From Salvator merianae (Eukaryota; Chordata; Lepidosauria; Squamata; Teiidae), in assembly GCA_003586115.2 (NCBI GenBank), contig QVOM02000042.1, forward strand, positions 34,850,115 through 34,914,114: a stretch of DNA of 64,000 nt. The letters are read 5' to 3'. This document shows, piece by piece, positions 1 to 13,486 of the stretch. The translations under genes and the position numbers were made by a program. Below the pieces are notes generated by a model. That model saw nothing but the letters and a program-made list of their open reading frames with translations. It did no database searches and was not told the DNA's origin. Each line of letters opens with the position of its first letter. Position 1 is the first letter of the stretch.

Positions 1-109
1 CTTGCTAGCCCAGTGTGTTCGCTTCATCTGCTCCTGATCACTACCACCGCTGGTGCAGTACTTAGCTGTCTGCAACCCTACATGAAGCTCAAAGTGAGCT
101 TCAGGTAAG

Positions 110-925
110 GTTGCATTTGCACTTACCTGCACCACGGCGGCAGCCATCTTCCAGGCGACAAGCCCATCACGGCCGACTGAGCCCGCGCCACCCTAATCAG
201 ACCCATGAAGCCCCAATTGGGCCTGGGACACCAGACAGGGCTGTGCTGCGCCCCATTCAGCATTCTGGTGCCTGATCCAGCACATGCTGGATGGTTGCTG
301 CGGCAGCGGCCTGCAAGTGTTGGGCTGCTGCCGTGGCGACTGGGAGACCCACGCAGTGCGCAGGCACAATGCAGATTGTCCCTGCATGCTGGGTCCCTCG
401 CTGTAGCACCATCAGGCCTACCCAATCAGGCCTGTGGCAGCCCAATTGGGGCGGCCCGATCACCCCAATCAGGCTGCACGGGCTCGACTGGGGTCCTGTG
501 CAGCCTGATTGGGTAGGTCCAGTGGCGCTACAGCGAAGGACCCAGCGTGCAGGCTCGATCCACATTGCTCCTGCACACCGCGTGGGCCTCCTGGTCGCCA
601 TGGCAGCGGCCCAACACTTGCAGGCCACTGCCACAGTGACCGTCTGGCACTTGACTGATCGGGCACCAGATGGGACGCAGTGAGGCCCCATCCAGCGTCC
701 CAGGCCTGACTGGGGTGTCACAGGCCCAATAGGGGCAGCGCACAGGCCTGACGGAGCAGGTCCCATTGCTCATCGCATGTGCATACACATGTGCGTGGTG
801 CTGCTTCCGGTCGCCATGGCAGCAGCTGGATGCTTTCCAGACTCTGCCATGTTGAGGATCAAGCATGATTACTGCCATTCGCACCCGCGAACGCTGGTAG
901 CCGGCTTCAGGTAAGTGTACAGGCC
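110..925. mobile_element. GC-rich long-arm palindromic element
   Basis: Roughly 800 bases much more GC-rich than the surroundings form one imperfect inverted repeat centred near 490. The centre has a perfect 16-bp pair (464-479 with 498-513, around CCCAATCAGGCTGCAC). The arms continue outwards at roughly 80 percent identity by eye, for example GGCCTGCAAGTGTTGGGC near 310 against its complement near 610. The outer ends pair through CACTTACCTG (left, near 120) and CAGGTAAGTG (right, near 910). This fits a foldback or non-autonomous DNA transposon. Target duplications were not found, so the ends are approximate. Open frames inside are by-products of the GC content. Confidence 0.7.
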
Positions 926-926
926 C

Positions 927-966
927 CATAGTGCAGATGGTGTCTGCATAGTGCAGATGGTGTCTC
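927..966. repeat. 20-bp tandem duplication
   Basis: CATAGTGCAGATGGTGTCTG occurs at 927-946 and again at 947-966 with one mismatch in the last base. It lies directly beside the palindromic element that ends near 925. Confidence 0.9.
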
Positions 967-2362
967 TGAAACCAACCAACCTCTGGGACTAATTCTATTC
1001 CACCTTAGAATGGGCTAATAAGGTGGAAAGTGCGAAGAGGCCCTCAGTTTCTCCAACACAGTCTTCCATCAGCTTACATATTATTCTGAGGTCTCTTTGA
1101 AGCTTTGAACTCCTTGGAGAAAGGATAAGGTGCAAGGAGACTGACAGAGTTAATCCAGAAACTATACTTAATGTTTAATCCAGAAAGTATACTTAAACAG
1201 CCACAGAAGATCTTGTGTTTTTAGAAGCAAAGCAGTACATTGTCTTAAACAAAATATTTTGTGGTATGTATTGCTCTAAATTCCAGATTGCTAATCAATT
1301 CTACATTTATTAAACTTTATGAAAGCTGCTGTATGTGCTTAGGCAATTCAGTGCTCCACATCCTGGGTGGCTATGACTGCTTTTGATATTGCTTGCCCAT
1401 TGTGCCTGATGAGGTGAAAGGCAAGGCAGATGGAAGGAAATGGTACCTGGATTCAGGTTAAGGGTAGATGGAACGTGGCTAGGGGAGCAATTTTATGCAA
1501 ATCTAATGAAAATTATTTGTGCACACATTAGCCAATTTTGATCTGAAATGGGCATGAAGGAGAGAGGAAAAGGGGACTCTTTGCTTCTGGGTGTGATGGT
1601 GGGACATTGCCCACTTTCCCTTATGAGCCAATCACCACTGGTCAAAGGTCAAACAAAAGCAATATAAGCTGAGCCGTTATTAAAAGAAAAGAGAAAGAGC
1701 TACTATAATAGCAAATTTTCTGAAGTCTGGAACTTTTCTTCAGACAGCTACAGTTAGTGTAGACACAGCAGATGTTTTACCCCCCTCTCTGCCCTACCCA
1801 ACTTTATACAGAGCAGCATACTATATACATCTCTGCTATAGAGATATATAGCTAGTTAAAAAACAAAACCAAGTATAAAAAGGCAATGATTTAAAGATAT
1901 GTATACAAAATGGCATTCACTTGTATCTATCCATACAGGCACCTAACCAGCCACCCACAGTGTTAAATGATATGCATGAACAACTCTTGCTAAAGCTAAA
2001 ATAGATAATAATTACAAAATCTTCCCTCTTTACAACCAGGAACTCACAAAAAATGGTAACTTTTTATATATAAGCAAATCCGAAGTATCATGACAGTAAC
2101 TTACAGAATGGTTTTTGGTAGTAATAAACAGTTTATTTTTTTTTCTGTTGGGTGCACCTCCTTGACGAAACCAGAAACTAAAAATTTGCAGCTGATAAAA
2201 AATTATGTCCCATATGTGTGCAATATAAATACATAAGAGTGGGTGTCATTAAAACTGGGTTTTCATTTTATGTTATACCTTTTAATGCAGACCATAATTT
2301 GAACAACATGCTCAACAATTTCATAATCTAGATTCTATTCAAAACAGATCTTTTCAATTTAC
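967..2362. other. AOPEP downstream intron, start of window side
   Basis: AT-rich unique-looking sequence. I looked for the next AOPEP exon (the continuation after SGIPK) and for conserved microRNA hairpins and saw neither. There is no recognisable repeat apart from short A/T runs. Confidence 0.6.
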
Positions 2363-2446
2363 CTTTGGGATTCCTGAGCAGTCAAGCCAGTTCTGGAAAA
2401 TGTTTTCAACCGATAATCCATACCTTCCAAGAAAATTGAGAATTAA
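2363..2446 (-). CDS. AOPEP: AOPEP exon encoding SVENIFQNWLDCSGIPK
   Basis: The last AOPEP exon in the window, proposed as 84 nt and 28 codons, in phase 0 at both ends. The 3' part (GLSVENIFQNWLDCSGIPK) is a clear match to the end of the catalytic domain, and the donor AAAG followed by GTAAAT is good. The 5' edge is uncertain: the only AG near the expected acceptor is ATGACCAAG, after an interrupted pyrimidine run, and using it leaves the protein about seven residues shorter here than human AOPEP (from memory, where DFLQMLLEN follows LILSQ). In-frame sequence upstream of that AG stays open but does not resemble the family. Either this lineage has a deletion, or the acceptor is non-standard, or there is a base error. 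Confidence 0.88.
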
Positions 2447-5400
2447 CTTGGTCATGGAAAATGAATAAAATATATAATTTTTTTAAAAAGTTAATATAAT
2501 CATAAAACAGGAATTGGTCAAACTAATTGCTCTCTGACTTTGCCCTTCTTAATTAATAATATCTTAGCTGAAGACACCTGAAAATTAAGGGCAGATTGAA
2601 CTCCAAATGTAAGAAACTAGTGATGAAGTCAATGCTTATCTAAGTTGACAATGTAAACTTAAGAAGCTCAAATGCTCAGATGAAACATATGTAAAGAATG
2701 AACAGGTGTTCTGCAGTTCTTTTCGTGTGCCTTTTCTTCTGCACTTTGTGAGAAAACTGGAAAGGCAGGAATGAGTGCAAAGAGATGACTATCTAAAAGC
2801 TGCCTGATAAAACCTAACATAACCTTAATTGCATTAAGTCTTCACTGTAAAACAACTTCCACTGACATTCTTATAACCTCTTCTGGTATATTTAGATGTC
2901 AGATTTCCATAATGTACTTAATCCTTGATAACAGGCACAATTTATTTTCCCTGCGAGAAGCACTCTGCATTGATTTCCTCAAACTGCTGAGGGGCACCAA
3001 GTTGGGTTGTGACCTGCTGAAACAAATGACTCCCTGTTGCGCATCTGCTTCTTTTCATTGCCTCTGTCTTAATGGTGGTGGAAGATATTATGGAAACGCA
3101 GTAGCAAACCAAACGGACGAAGACTAGTGAAGACACACCAATTTACCTTGGCCTTTGCCTAAGGAAACAGCTTCCTATTCCACTTTTCAGGCACTGTTGT
3201 TATTTTTAGTGGGCTCATTTTAAATTTTGTTTTTATTGTTGTAGCTGGCCCTGAAACCTATGGGTATAGGGTGGAATAAAAATACAAATAAATGAACAAA
3301 GAGCAACATGCAGGGAAGTGGTGATGCTTTGGTCATCTCTCCAGTTCATTATCTAAACTGGAACAAAATGCAAGGGAGAGAGGATTTTTTTTAAGGCTGC
3401 CATCCTGCCACCACTGTTGAAATGTAGGCAGATAATTCTGATATACTAGAAACAAACCAAGGGCCTTTTCGCACTGACCAGCCTAGAACGGTATAACACT
3501 GCAAGTGCTAGAACAGCTCCGTACCGGGCCATCAGCACTCACAGTATAAATAGCCTATCCAGAGCAGCCCCAATTGCCAGAAGCAGGTGCAAATACTGCT
3601 GACCAGGAGTCACCCAGCTGCTCCTGGTCAAGCTGTGGACAGTGTTTTAGACAGACTGGCCAGTGGGGGGCAGGGCCTCCTAGATCCACACTAATGTGGA
3701 GATCTAAGATGCCTGGAAGTATACCGCATGGACCTTTAATCTGTAATAAAGATCCTTGCAGAAAGACCCACAGTCTCCTCTTATTCAAAGGATTTTAAAA
3801 TTCCCTTGAAATATGCTTTTATAACCTTCAATAGTCTTTTTGGACACATGGCTGATGTAGAATTTGGCACTACTGACTTATTTCAGGTAGTTTCAGGTAG
3901 AGGGAATCAGAAGCTTTGTGGGTGCGTTGCACAACTGAAATCCACACTGATCCCGGCGTAAAAAGATAGGAAAATGCCATATTGTTTACAAGTACATTGA
4001 CTTAGGTAAGAAGATGCTGGTCTAACCAATGTTGCCAATCCCCTTGATTCATAAGATTCAAAATAAAGAAGATGAAATCAGCAAAATGGAGGTAAGAAAC
4101 TCTAGGCCAAACCAGATATTTGATAACAGATCATTATCTGGAAGGGTGCTTAACAATTGTAGGCAGGAAATTATTTGAAAAAGTAATGACAGATGGATTA
4201 GGAGAACTTAATCATTTCTATGGTCCTTTCCTCTACTCTCTTTTTCCAGCTAGAAAGTCTTGATGGGGAAAGCAAAACCTGGGTCCAGTCGTGTAGGAAA
4301 CGGGGGGCAGGGGGGTGGGCCGCCCCAGGCAGCACGTTGCCCCGGGTGGCCCATGCAGCCAAGTCTTTCTCTGCCCGCCCGGCACGCCGCATCGCGCCTG
4401 CCCAGCAGTCATTGGGGCAGCAGAGGGGGTAGGAGGCTGCAGGGCAGGACGCCCTTGCTCGCGCTCCTCTGCCACCGTGTGGCCCCGGGCAGCAAAAAGT
4501 TTAGCTACACCACTGCCTGGGTCACAGAACGAATTTAATAGGCTTAGTCCAACCAATTGAATGGATCCTAATTAACAATTGGATTCAGTGCTCAATCAGA
4601 CACTGGTTGTATAGACTTAAATCCCTTTTGAGTCTGTTCTCTATGAGATGAGAAGGAGTTTGAGCCAACCTGAATTCTGCAAATACAGGCTATGTGCTAT
4701 TTCTGCACCTCTTGTTGTTACATTAAATAAAGGAGCCAAATGCCATTGTAATCAAAAGTGTACAGCATTTGCCATTGGCCCCTCTTCCAATGTTGCAAAT
4801 GGATAGCGAGGTGAATGACCCAGCTACCCTCACATCCACACTCTAGGCCTTCCAGGAGGACTTGTAGTCCTTCACTCCAGGAGCCCTAGTAGGTCTTGAA
4901 GGAGGACGCTAGTTATCACGGTCTTCCCTAGACAGCGTGGCCAGTGACAGCAGACTCGCCTGCTCACTGAACACAACTGGGGAAGAAGGGCAGCCGTGCA
5001 TGACCCAGGGAGGTGGCAGGACCAATCAGGGAGAGAGGGAGGCTAGTAGGGCCTGATCTGAGTAAGTGGCAGGTGAGGTTAGGGAAGGGGGAGCCAGGGC
5101 ACATGGGGTGGAGTTGCAAACTGTTTCTCGCAGAGTGCACCTTCACTCCAATGGCAGTTTGGGTTCGTCATGAACCAACCCTCGCTTTCCGTTTAGGCAC
5201 ATCCTTACACTTCCTCTTCATGAACTAGGAGAAACAGCCCCTCTCCCCTCCTCCCTTTTTCCTGAAGAGCAAGAAGGAATCTCTAAAGCAGTTTCTTTAG
5301 TATTGAAGGGAAATCAAAGCCCCCCAAATGTCTGGGAAATATTTTTACCTTCCATAGCAAAGACTATTGTAGCCTTCTACTGAATTTGCTAGCTAACCGA

Positions 5401-8400
5401 ACCTCTCCTGCTCTTTTCCTCCCTCTACAGATCTCAATCCTTTAATTATTTCTTTTTCTAGACATCATCCCTTTAAAAGCTGATACGGTATTGTTAAAAG
5501 CTTCTGCTTTCGTCTATTTTATTACAATTTCCATGATTGCATTCTTTATAGATAGTTAAGAGGAGTTAGCTAATCCCCAAAGGAGTAAGGTCAGATTTAG
5601 TAGTAGTTTTGTTTTAAATTTCTTGCTCTAATAAAATTCCTTAAAAAAAACCTCTCAATAAAAATCTTTTATTTGCACTCTAAGCCTGATCCTTTCCTTT
5701 CCTTTTCCCCTAAGAATTTCTTGCCAATTACATGTCTCTGAAACCAAAGTGAAACCAAACCCATCGCTAAAAGATCCTGGAATGGAAGATCTCAGAGTTC
5801 AAGTGCTCAGAAGTGAGGTCCCATAACACCAAGGGCCAAATACTTGGAGGAAGCAGATTATCTGAGCCCATCTCAATAGGGCTACAGTTCTGGAAAAAGC
5901 ATTGGAAGTGCCTTGGTCACTTTTGTAGATAACCTTCAATGGAGAGGGAGTAAGATTGAGGAGTACAACTCAGCTGGTCCTTCATGATCTCTCAGGAGCT
6001 TTTATACTGGAACAGCTATGGAGCTTGGGAGTTGGAAGCACTGCATTGTGATGGTCCCGCTTTTGTCTCCAAGGCTGATACCAGAGATTAATCATTGGGG
6101 ATTTGGCTCCATATGTCCTAGGGACTTAGGAAGGCAACCAACACCTTGGTAGCCAACACCTTCAGAAATCATTGGATTGAGGGTCTCAAGACTATGAAAT
6201 GACTTCTCTTGAGAGATGTGTCAAGCAGCATCACTTTTAACAGTACCTGGAAGAGGAGGAGGATTTCTTCTTTAAAGGCATGAATAAAAAGGCTGGAGCT
6301 GATGAAAACATACCTTTTTATTCGTGCCTTTAAAGAAGGAGTTCTCTTCCTCTTCCAGGTACTGTATTGTTTTTTTATTGATAGGGCAAGATAAAAATGG
6401 AAATAACAAACAAACAAATAAATGGTCCCAAAACAATTTGGAAACTGTATGCCATCGATCAATCTGCAGAAGCATTCCAAGTCAAGCTATTACAATGTGC
6501 ACTAAATGTGAACCAAGCTGCAAAAAGCCTCCTTACGCTACACTCAGTCTTGTGCACACTCCATCAACTCATTCCTATATTTTCTATGTGATACCATTGC
6601 CTGTAGTGCAAATTGCTCAACCATGGTAGGAAATCTAGTCTTCATATTCTATCTGAAGTTCAGTTGGGTGTGATCAAATGGAGTTTATATATGGTCAAAC
6701 TAAGAGAAAAGGAATTTTTAACTATAACCAACTTTCACTGTGCCTGTTCCTAGTGCACACATTTTGTAAGAACTGAATCAGTTCCGCCAATAAATATACA
6801 CTACGGACATTGCAGCCAGGACCAGTTACACAGTTATGGTTTCACACACAGTTTTGTTGTCATGTTATGCTTTTAGGTATATAGGAGAGATCCACAAGAG
6901 TACAGTACTATAACAGATACAGAAGTGAAATGAGATGGACTAAGTGGAAAAAAAGCTAAAACTAGATTGTGTGTTTCTCAAGGAAACTTGATTCTGAGTT
7001 TCTTCTACAAAGACCTTTCAGCATACAAAAACACCTTAACTCCTCATAAATATTTAGGTAGAAGCTAAACTAAAAGTAAAAACCATTTCCTGGAATGTCA
7101 AAAGAGCTGGCTTTAAATTTGTTTACAAACTCAGCACTTTCCTGGACTCTTAATGATTCTCCATTAGTCTGATACAACAAGGGAAACATTACTTAGAAGA
7201 AAGTTCTTCATTAAAAAAAGAAGAAGAAGACTTTCCTTTGGAGATTATAAGGGCACCTACACCTATAATTTTCTGTACACTTAAGACAGTTATGGTCTGC
7301 AGAGATCACATTAAAAGCTGATAATCTGTGCATATACCGTTGTACTCCTAGCACAGTCCACATTTTTTGCAGAGTGGATTTTATCCACTTGCAGTCCATT
7401 TTTTTCCCCAGGTAGTCCAGCTTGCTGTGTAGGTATGAATGTCGGCTAGATTATTTGTGGCTGCAGGGGGTGAATGAAGTCTTTCCTTTTTTTGATGTGA
7501 CCAATCACAGTGCAGCTGGGCTGGAACCTGTGTATGAAGGGGGCCAAGAGGGAGGGAAAATTCCAAGCTCTCTCTCTATGCTGAAGCAATATGCTGGCTG
7601 TAGTAGGGGTGAGCTTTTGAGAGTGGTAATCCCAGCCCCACTCTCTTTGCTGCCTTTTCTTATGGTTGCTGCTTTTTTTTATTTTTGCCAAACAAAAGAT
7701 ACATGCAATGAACAACTTATATTTATTCAAATGTTCCTCTCATTATTTATAAGCCAAAAATCATTGTGCAGATGTGATGATCCCTCTGAGATTTTCCAGA
7801 CGCCTGCCCAGCACCATGTCAGCTCTGTCATGATGTTGTGTGCAAGTCAGCATGGGCCTATCCACTCTGAGCTGCACAGCAGCCTGGAAAAGAAGCAGCA
7901 GAAGCAAATAATGAAGTAGGTGGGCTGATTTTTTGAGTGACAGGGAAGATGACCCATCATCAAGCAACAGTGGAAATGACGGACAGAGAGGGGAAGGGCT
8001 TCTCAGAGCACCAGGCACGGGAAAATAGCACAAATGTGCCCACTAAAGTTTGCATTAACTGTGCACTAAGACCCTGCTTTGTAAACTTGACACATATTGG
8101 GGCTAAGCCTTCTCAAAGGAAAAATGCAGAACAAACAACTCCGGTATAGTCAGGCTATCAGTCACCAAAGTATCAGTTATGAATAGGTATATCTGCATGA
8201 TTTCCTACTATAATTAGTTTGAAGGCTATCAATAGTCCCTGGGTAGTCAACAACTACTAAAGAGACTGTTCATTAGGTAATCCTCAGTTTCCACAACAAA
8301 TGGGATGTTCCCAGAGGAAATAAGTTCTTGAATATGTTTTTAATACAAAAACTGCCCAAAGAGCCTTTTGAGATGTTGCTGGATTTTAATTTCCATTATC

Positions 8401-11400
8401 CTTGACTATGGTGATGCTGCATTGGGACAATGGAAAGTCAATTTCAATGACACCTGGAGACCAGAAATGAGTAACCTTAAAAATAGAGGGCCATAATTTC
8501 TACACGACAGTTTCATCTAAACTACTGATGCAACCAAACCTGCAGTTTTCTCAAGATTTAAATGATCAGCTGCCATGACAAAACCTAGAAATCCTGAAAA
8601 TGCTCAGAAAACTATAACTGCCAAGAACCCTGTAATAAGGTGCAACATGATTAGAAGCATTACAGATCAATGAAGAACCACTGATTCTTCAAGGGCAGAT
8701 CGGGCTGTACTGTGACAGCCCCCCCCCCCCCGAAGATCCAGACTGTGCAGCCCTGAGGTTCAAGCTGCTTCTGTCGCTCGTATGGCTAGCTCTGGAGATC
8801 TCTGGACTCTCAAGCTGGACCTCACCAGCCTCTTTCTTACCGTGTCTACCCTCGGTCTGACTGGTAAAAACATCTGCCCGCTCCTGAGCCAGTCTTGACT
8901 ATCCCCATCCCCTTTTCTCAGTGCCCTCTAGCTCTTCTATTGCTGCCAGTGTGGAAGTGAGGAAAACAATAATTTTAAAAAATCCCACAGTTTGCTTCTC
9001 CCTCACTCCTCTCTTGATCAGGGCAGAGTACCACAGGCCACAGAAATGTTCACCTCTTCCCCCCTCCCCATGCACCATTAGTCTGCAGTAAGTCATAAGA
9101 GCTTTTAGTCATTTAGCTGTAAACCCCCTGGGTTTATGGCACAATCAATGGCTCAGACAGCACAGACTCACTTTACACAGATTTTCTTTTGGAACACAGC
9201 TCCCATAGAAAGTGAGGATGACTATAATTATGTCATTTTCTGAGCTCTCTGATATTTTTTTTCCTGACAGGTTTTTCCCTCCCCCAAACTATGTACTTTT
9301 TAAAAAACATGTCGCTTCTGTTTTTGAGATGTGCAAAATCAGTTCTCATCGAACCTGGTTCATACCAAACCCCCTCTCAGATCGACTGGTTCTATTTAGA
9401 ACTGAACCACTTGTAGTTCAATTTAGATGGTTCAATTAACAAACTGAAACAGGGAATCAGTTCAGCAACAGTTCATGTTGTGTTTGTTCCTTTAAACCCA
9501 GGCACCCAGGCTGCTCCCAGCCACCAATACCGACACACCACTTACTAGTTACAATGTAGAGTTTTTTCATTGGGTATTTTGCGTTCTAGTGGCTGCTGAT
9601 TTCAGCTGTATTGGCTACCTTGCTTTGTTTATGTTTTGCAGCCAGGGAAATTGAACCAGTATTGGCTGCAAGAACCAGGATGAAGGAGGAACCTGAGGGG
9701 GTGGAATTTTGATGCAGTTCAGGGTTCATTCCCAGTCTGGATTTTTTAAAGAAGAGGAGAGCTGCTACTGCTTTCGCTCAGTCCTGTCTCAAAGAGGGTG
9801 AGGTTTTTTGGAGCATTTTGTCCTGGTTCTAGTTCTGGCTTTGTTTGCTTTTGTTTGTTTGTTTTTCTTTCCAATTCCTTTCTTTTGCCTTTCTTGCTCT
9901 AATACTGTCCCTTATCCTAGGTTAAAGATAAGAGTAGGTAACATGATGTTTATTCTTTTTTGTTCTGCCCCGCCTTCTCTCTTTGTGCGTCCCAGTTTAG
10001 GGTTAGGGACTAGCCAGGGTTAGGGTGTTTTTCTGGTGGTCTAAGGGCCTCTTTTTAAATTTTTTGCTGGGTAGATCTTAGATGCCAAACCCAACTTCCC
10101 TGCCACAGTGTTGCCTCACTCACCACACTGACCACACCACATCATTATCACAGCCACATGCATGCATTATTGCATCCCTCTTCCTCCCTCCTCACACTGA
10201 CTGGAATAGGACAGCAGCAGCAGCACATGTGGGGCAAGCCAAGTCCCATGCCCCCTCTACCAGTGAAGGGGAGAGGGAGATGAAGGAGAGGGCTGGTGAG
10301 ACAGTGTCAGTCTCAGGCAGTTTCTTTCTAGTGTAAAAGGAGAATTTTGTTAATGCTTCCACAGCCATGTAGTTACTTGCCTGATTTTACAGGAATTTTT
10401 ATGGAAGTCTCCAGGGAACTCCACAGGAACAAAGAGAGATTTCCAAAAAAAGTTCCTGTAAGACCTGTCAAACACCCAAATCCCCTGGAATGTGGGAGAC
10501 AGTTGGAAAGCACCATCCCCTTCTTACTATCCCACTTTGGGGGACAATGGGACACTGCAAAGGGAAGGGAGACCTCAAATTGGATTCCTTATTTTGAACC
10601 CATTCAATGCATCAATCAGCTGGTTTTACATTTGATGCAAATAGGTTCTACCATTGGGTGGTTTGGTTTGATTTGAACCAAATTGGGCAAAACTGGTTTA
10701 TTTGTAAATTAGATTCACACATTAAAAATGGGTTATTCTCTTTTTCATTTCTTTTAGGAAGGAAAAATACATAGTGTATTTCTAAATCTTTGTACAAGGA
10801 GTTGGTTGTACATGGTTGTACAAACATTTATTTTCCCATAAATGTTTTGAGGAGCCAATATTATATGAAATTTATGTGTAAAATATCTTCCCCCTCAAAA
10901 CGCTCATAAATTCCTTGCACATGATCAAAGGATGTGGTTTTGTGTTTAAGTGTCTTGGATTGATGCTAACAGTTCAAGGTTTCAGTAACACCCCCTCTAC
11001 CTATCTTCATTCTCTGAGAATGTCTCAGGCCAACATTTTGGCTCAAAGGCATTCAATGGAAAAGCTGATGGTAGAACAGCTGGAGGACTGGATTACTATG
11101 AGGGGAACTATGAGATTAAAAGCTTTCACTTTCTTAATTTCTGTTATTTTACTACAGTTTAGTATTATGCCCAAATCCAATACTGTGATTGATAATAACT
11201 ATGGTTTATTGAAACATAGCACCATGATAAACCATGGTTTGAACTTGATAAGATTCAACAAACCAGAAAATAAAATTAGCTGCAATGTATCTGCTTTCAA
11301 ATACAGAAGCAATAACCTGCAGCAGAAAGAGGACAATGTATGTCCAAAACTTGCCATGCTTTGTTCCCGTAATTATAAACCTTTGAGATCTGTCTGTATA

Positions 11401-13436
11401 CACAGAAGAAAAGAGAGACTGCTGCCAATTCTAAATGAAGTCAATTGTTTAAAGTTTCAAGCAAATAGTAAAAATATAGCAGAACAATCAGCATATAGTG
11501 TTTTTGTCAACTCTCTTACTATTACTTTTCCTGTGTAGATGGCTAACATGAGATGATCTTGTGCAAAAAGGAATAAATTATTTGCATACAAATAATTTTA
11601 AACAGGTATGATGTAACAAGAGGGAGACAGAAAGAACTATGGCCCTTTCTGCACTTGGACTTATTCCAGATAATATCTCAGAATAGGGACCTGCCATCTG
11701 CATGCTAGTGCAGACTATGGTAGACCCTGGGCAAGACCTTTCATAGTTTGTACTAGCATGTGCATAGCAGGTCCCTATTCTGGGATATATTCCACAATAA
11801 AGCCAAGTGCAGAAAGGGCCTGTGAGTCGTCTCTCTCCATCTGCCTTACTGCAGACCAGCAATGCCGGATTCCCTCTTCAACTGCCATCCAGGCAGCCAT
11901 TCCATCATCTGGTTGTAGAAGAGATATAATGTGGCATTTTAGGACCATTCCATCTGTCCTGCAACAGATCTACCCTGTTGCTAAGTTCCCTCATATTTAT
12001 TTATTTATTTATATATTTATATATTGTAAAACTGCTCTGAGAGTCTTTTTAGGCTTAAGGGCCTAAGGATTCTGGTCAATATACTTTATTGTGTGACTGA
12101 ATTCCAGTAGTAACCGTATTCTTTGATTATTATGAATTTCTTCCATATTCCAAGGACAAAGAAGAACTTTTTTCCCATATTATGATGCTAAGAACTGAAA
12201 TCAGTTTACTAATTAACAAGAAAAAATGATTACCTAAGATATAGTAGCAAATGAAAGCATGGTTTAGATAAACATAATATTCTGTTAGTTTTGGCATGTG
12301 TCTTTATCTTCTCATGGTACATAAATCTGGCAGCATTCTATATTCCTAGCTATAAAGTAAATTATCAAAATATTAAAATCTTGCCCATATTCACTGAAGA
12401 GGAAGTTTTAATAAACATCGTTTACAAGGTTTTTACTGCAAATTAAAATATTCTTGGCACGTTCTGAGACTTCAATCTGGTCTCCTTATTTAAAGCTAAA
12501 TGGTAAAGCTAAGAAATGGGAAAGAATGTGAGTTTTATCCAAAAAATCCCAACTGTATACTACTGAATTGCTGGAAAATGTACATCAGTATCCTAATTTT
12601 GCTGAGATAGCAAAAGTGAGAACCCACTAGGAAGAAAAATAATCTACTTTCTGAAAAATAGAGCAGTACAGGGTAAACCTTTCTTCAGCTAGAAGAACCC
12701 AGATGCCCGTGCTTTCCTTTCTGTCTTTTACCAAGGAAGGTAAGAGACTCACACTTACAACTCCCTTTTTTCATCAGAGGGCCTTTTTGCACTACTGCTT
12801 AGGCAGGATCAGAAAGGCGACAATGAGCCTCCCTTCTGCACGTTAATACAGAATATGGGAAGCCCTGCCCACTGCTAGTACACTACGCCCACAAAAGAAC
12901 ATAATCCAGATCAAGGGGGCCTTGATCTGGATCATTGGTAGATCTCATTATTGAGATCTACCAGAAGACCAGTCCAGACTGGTCTGGATGATGGAAGCAT
13001 GAACAAAGCACGCCTCCGTGTTCCAACCTACCAGGGGACCTATTTTGGCAGCACACCAAAAAAGTGCAAGCACAGAAAGGCCCTAAGATTCTTGGAGGAC
13101 AGAGAGAAGGGACCTCAGAATTCAAGACACTTCAGTGATTGGTCAAGTCTATCCAGTCTTCCAGAGTTACTTTCAGTAAAGAGCTATTTGCCATTCAGTC
13201 CTGTGTAATATATATATTTCTGCTTGTGTTATTCCTACACATATTATGCATATATCTACTTGCATGCTTACTGAGATTATTGAGGGCCTCAAGTAGCAAC
13301 CACACGCTCACACATTTACACATTCTTTGCTTTGAACTCAAGTTGGAGGTTGTAAGTGAGATACAGAGTTAGAGGCCAAGTTCAAGTCCTGAGCAAGGAG
13401 AGGGACTGTGAGGTTTACTGAGCAGCAGCAGCAACA

Positions 13437-13486
<50 letters not shown>

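Noticed and set aside
257..929. Overlapping Cys/Pro-rich open frames on both strands
   Set aside because: They arise from the GC-rich palindromic element; mirrored frames on both strands are expected from inverted repeats.
9999..10027. TTAGGG-like units (GTTTAGGGTTAGGGAC and AGGGTTAGGGTG)
   Set aside because: Only two short pairs; too little for an interstitial telomere array.
10915..11538. Longest open frame in the window, 207 codons, plus strand
   Set aside because: No domain, no conserved motif, AT-driven composition, and no splice or promoter context; a similar-length open frame is expected by chance in 64 kb.
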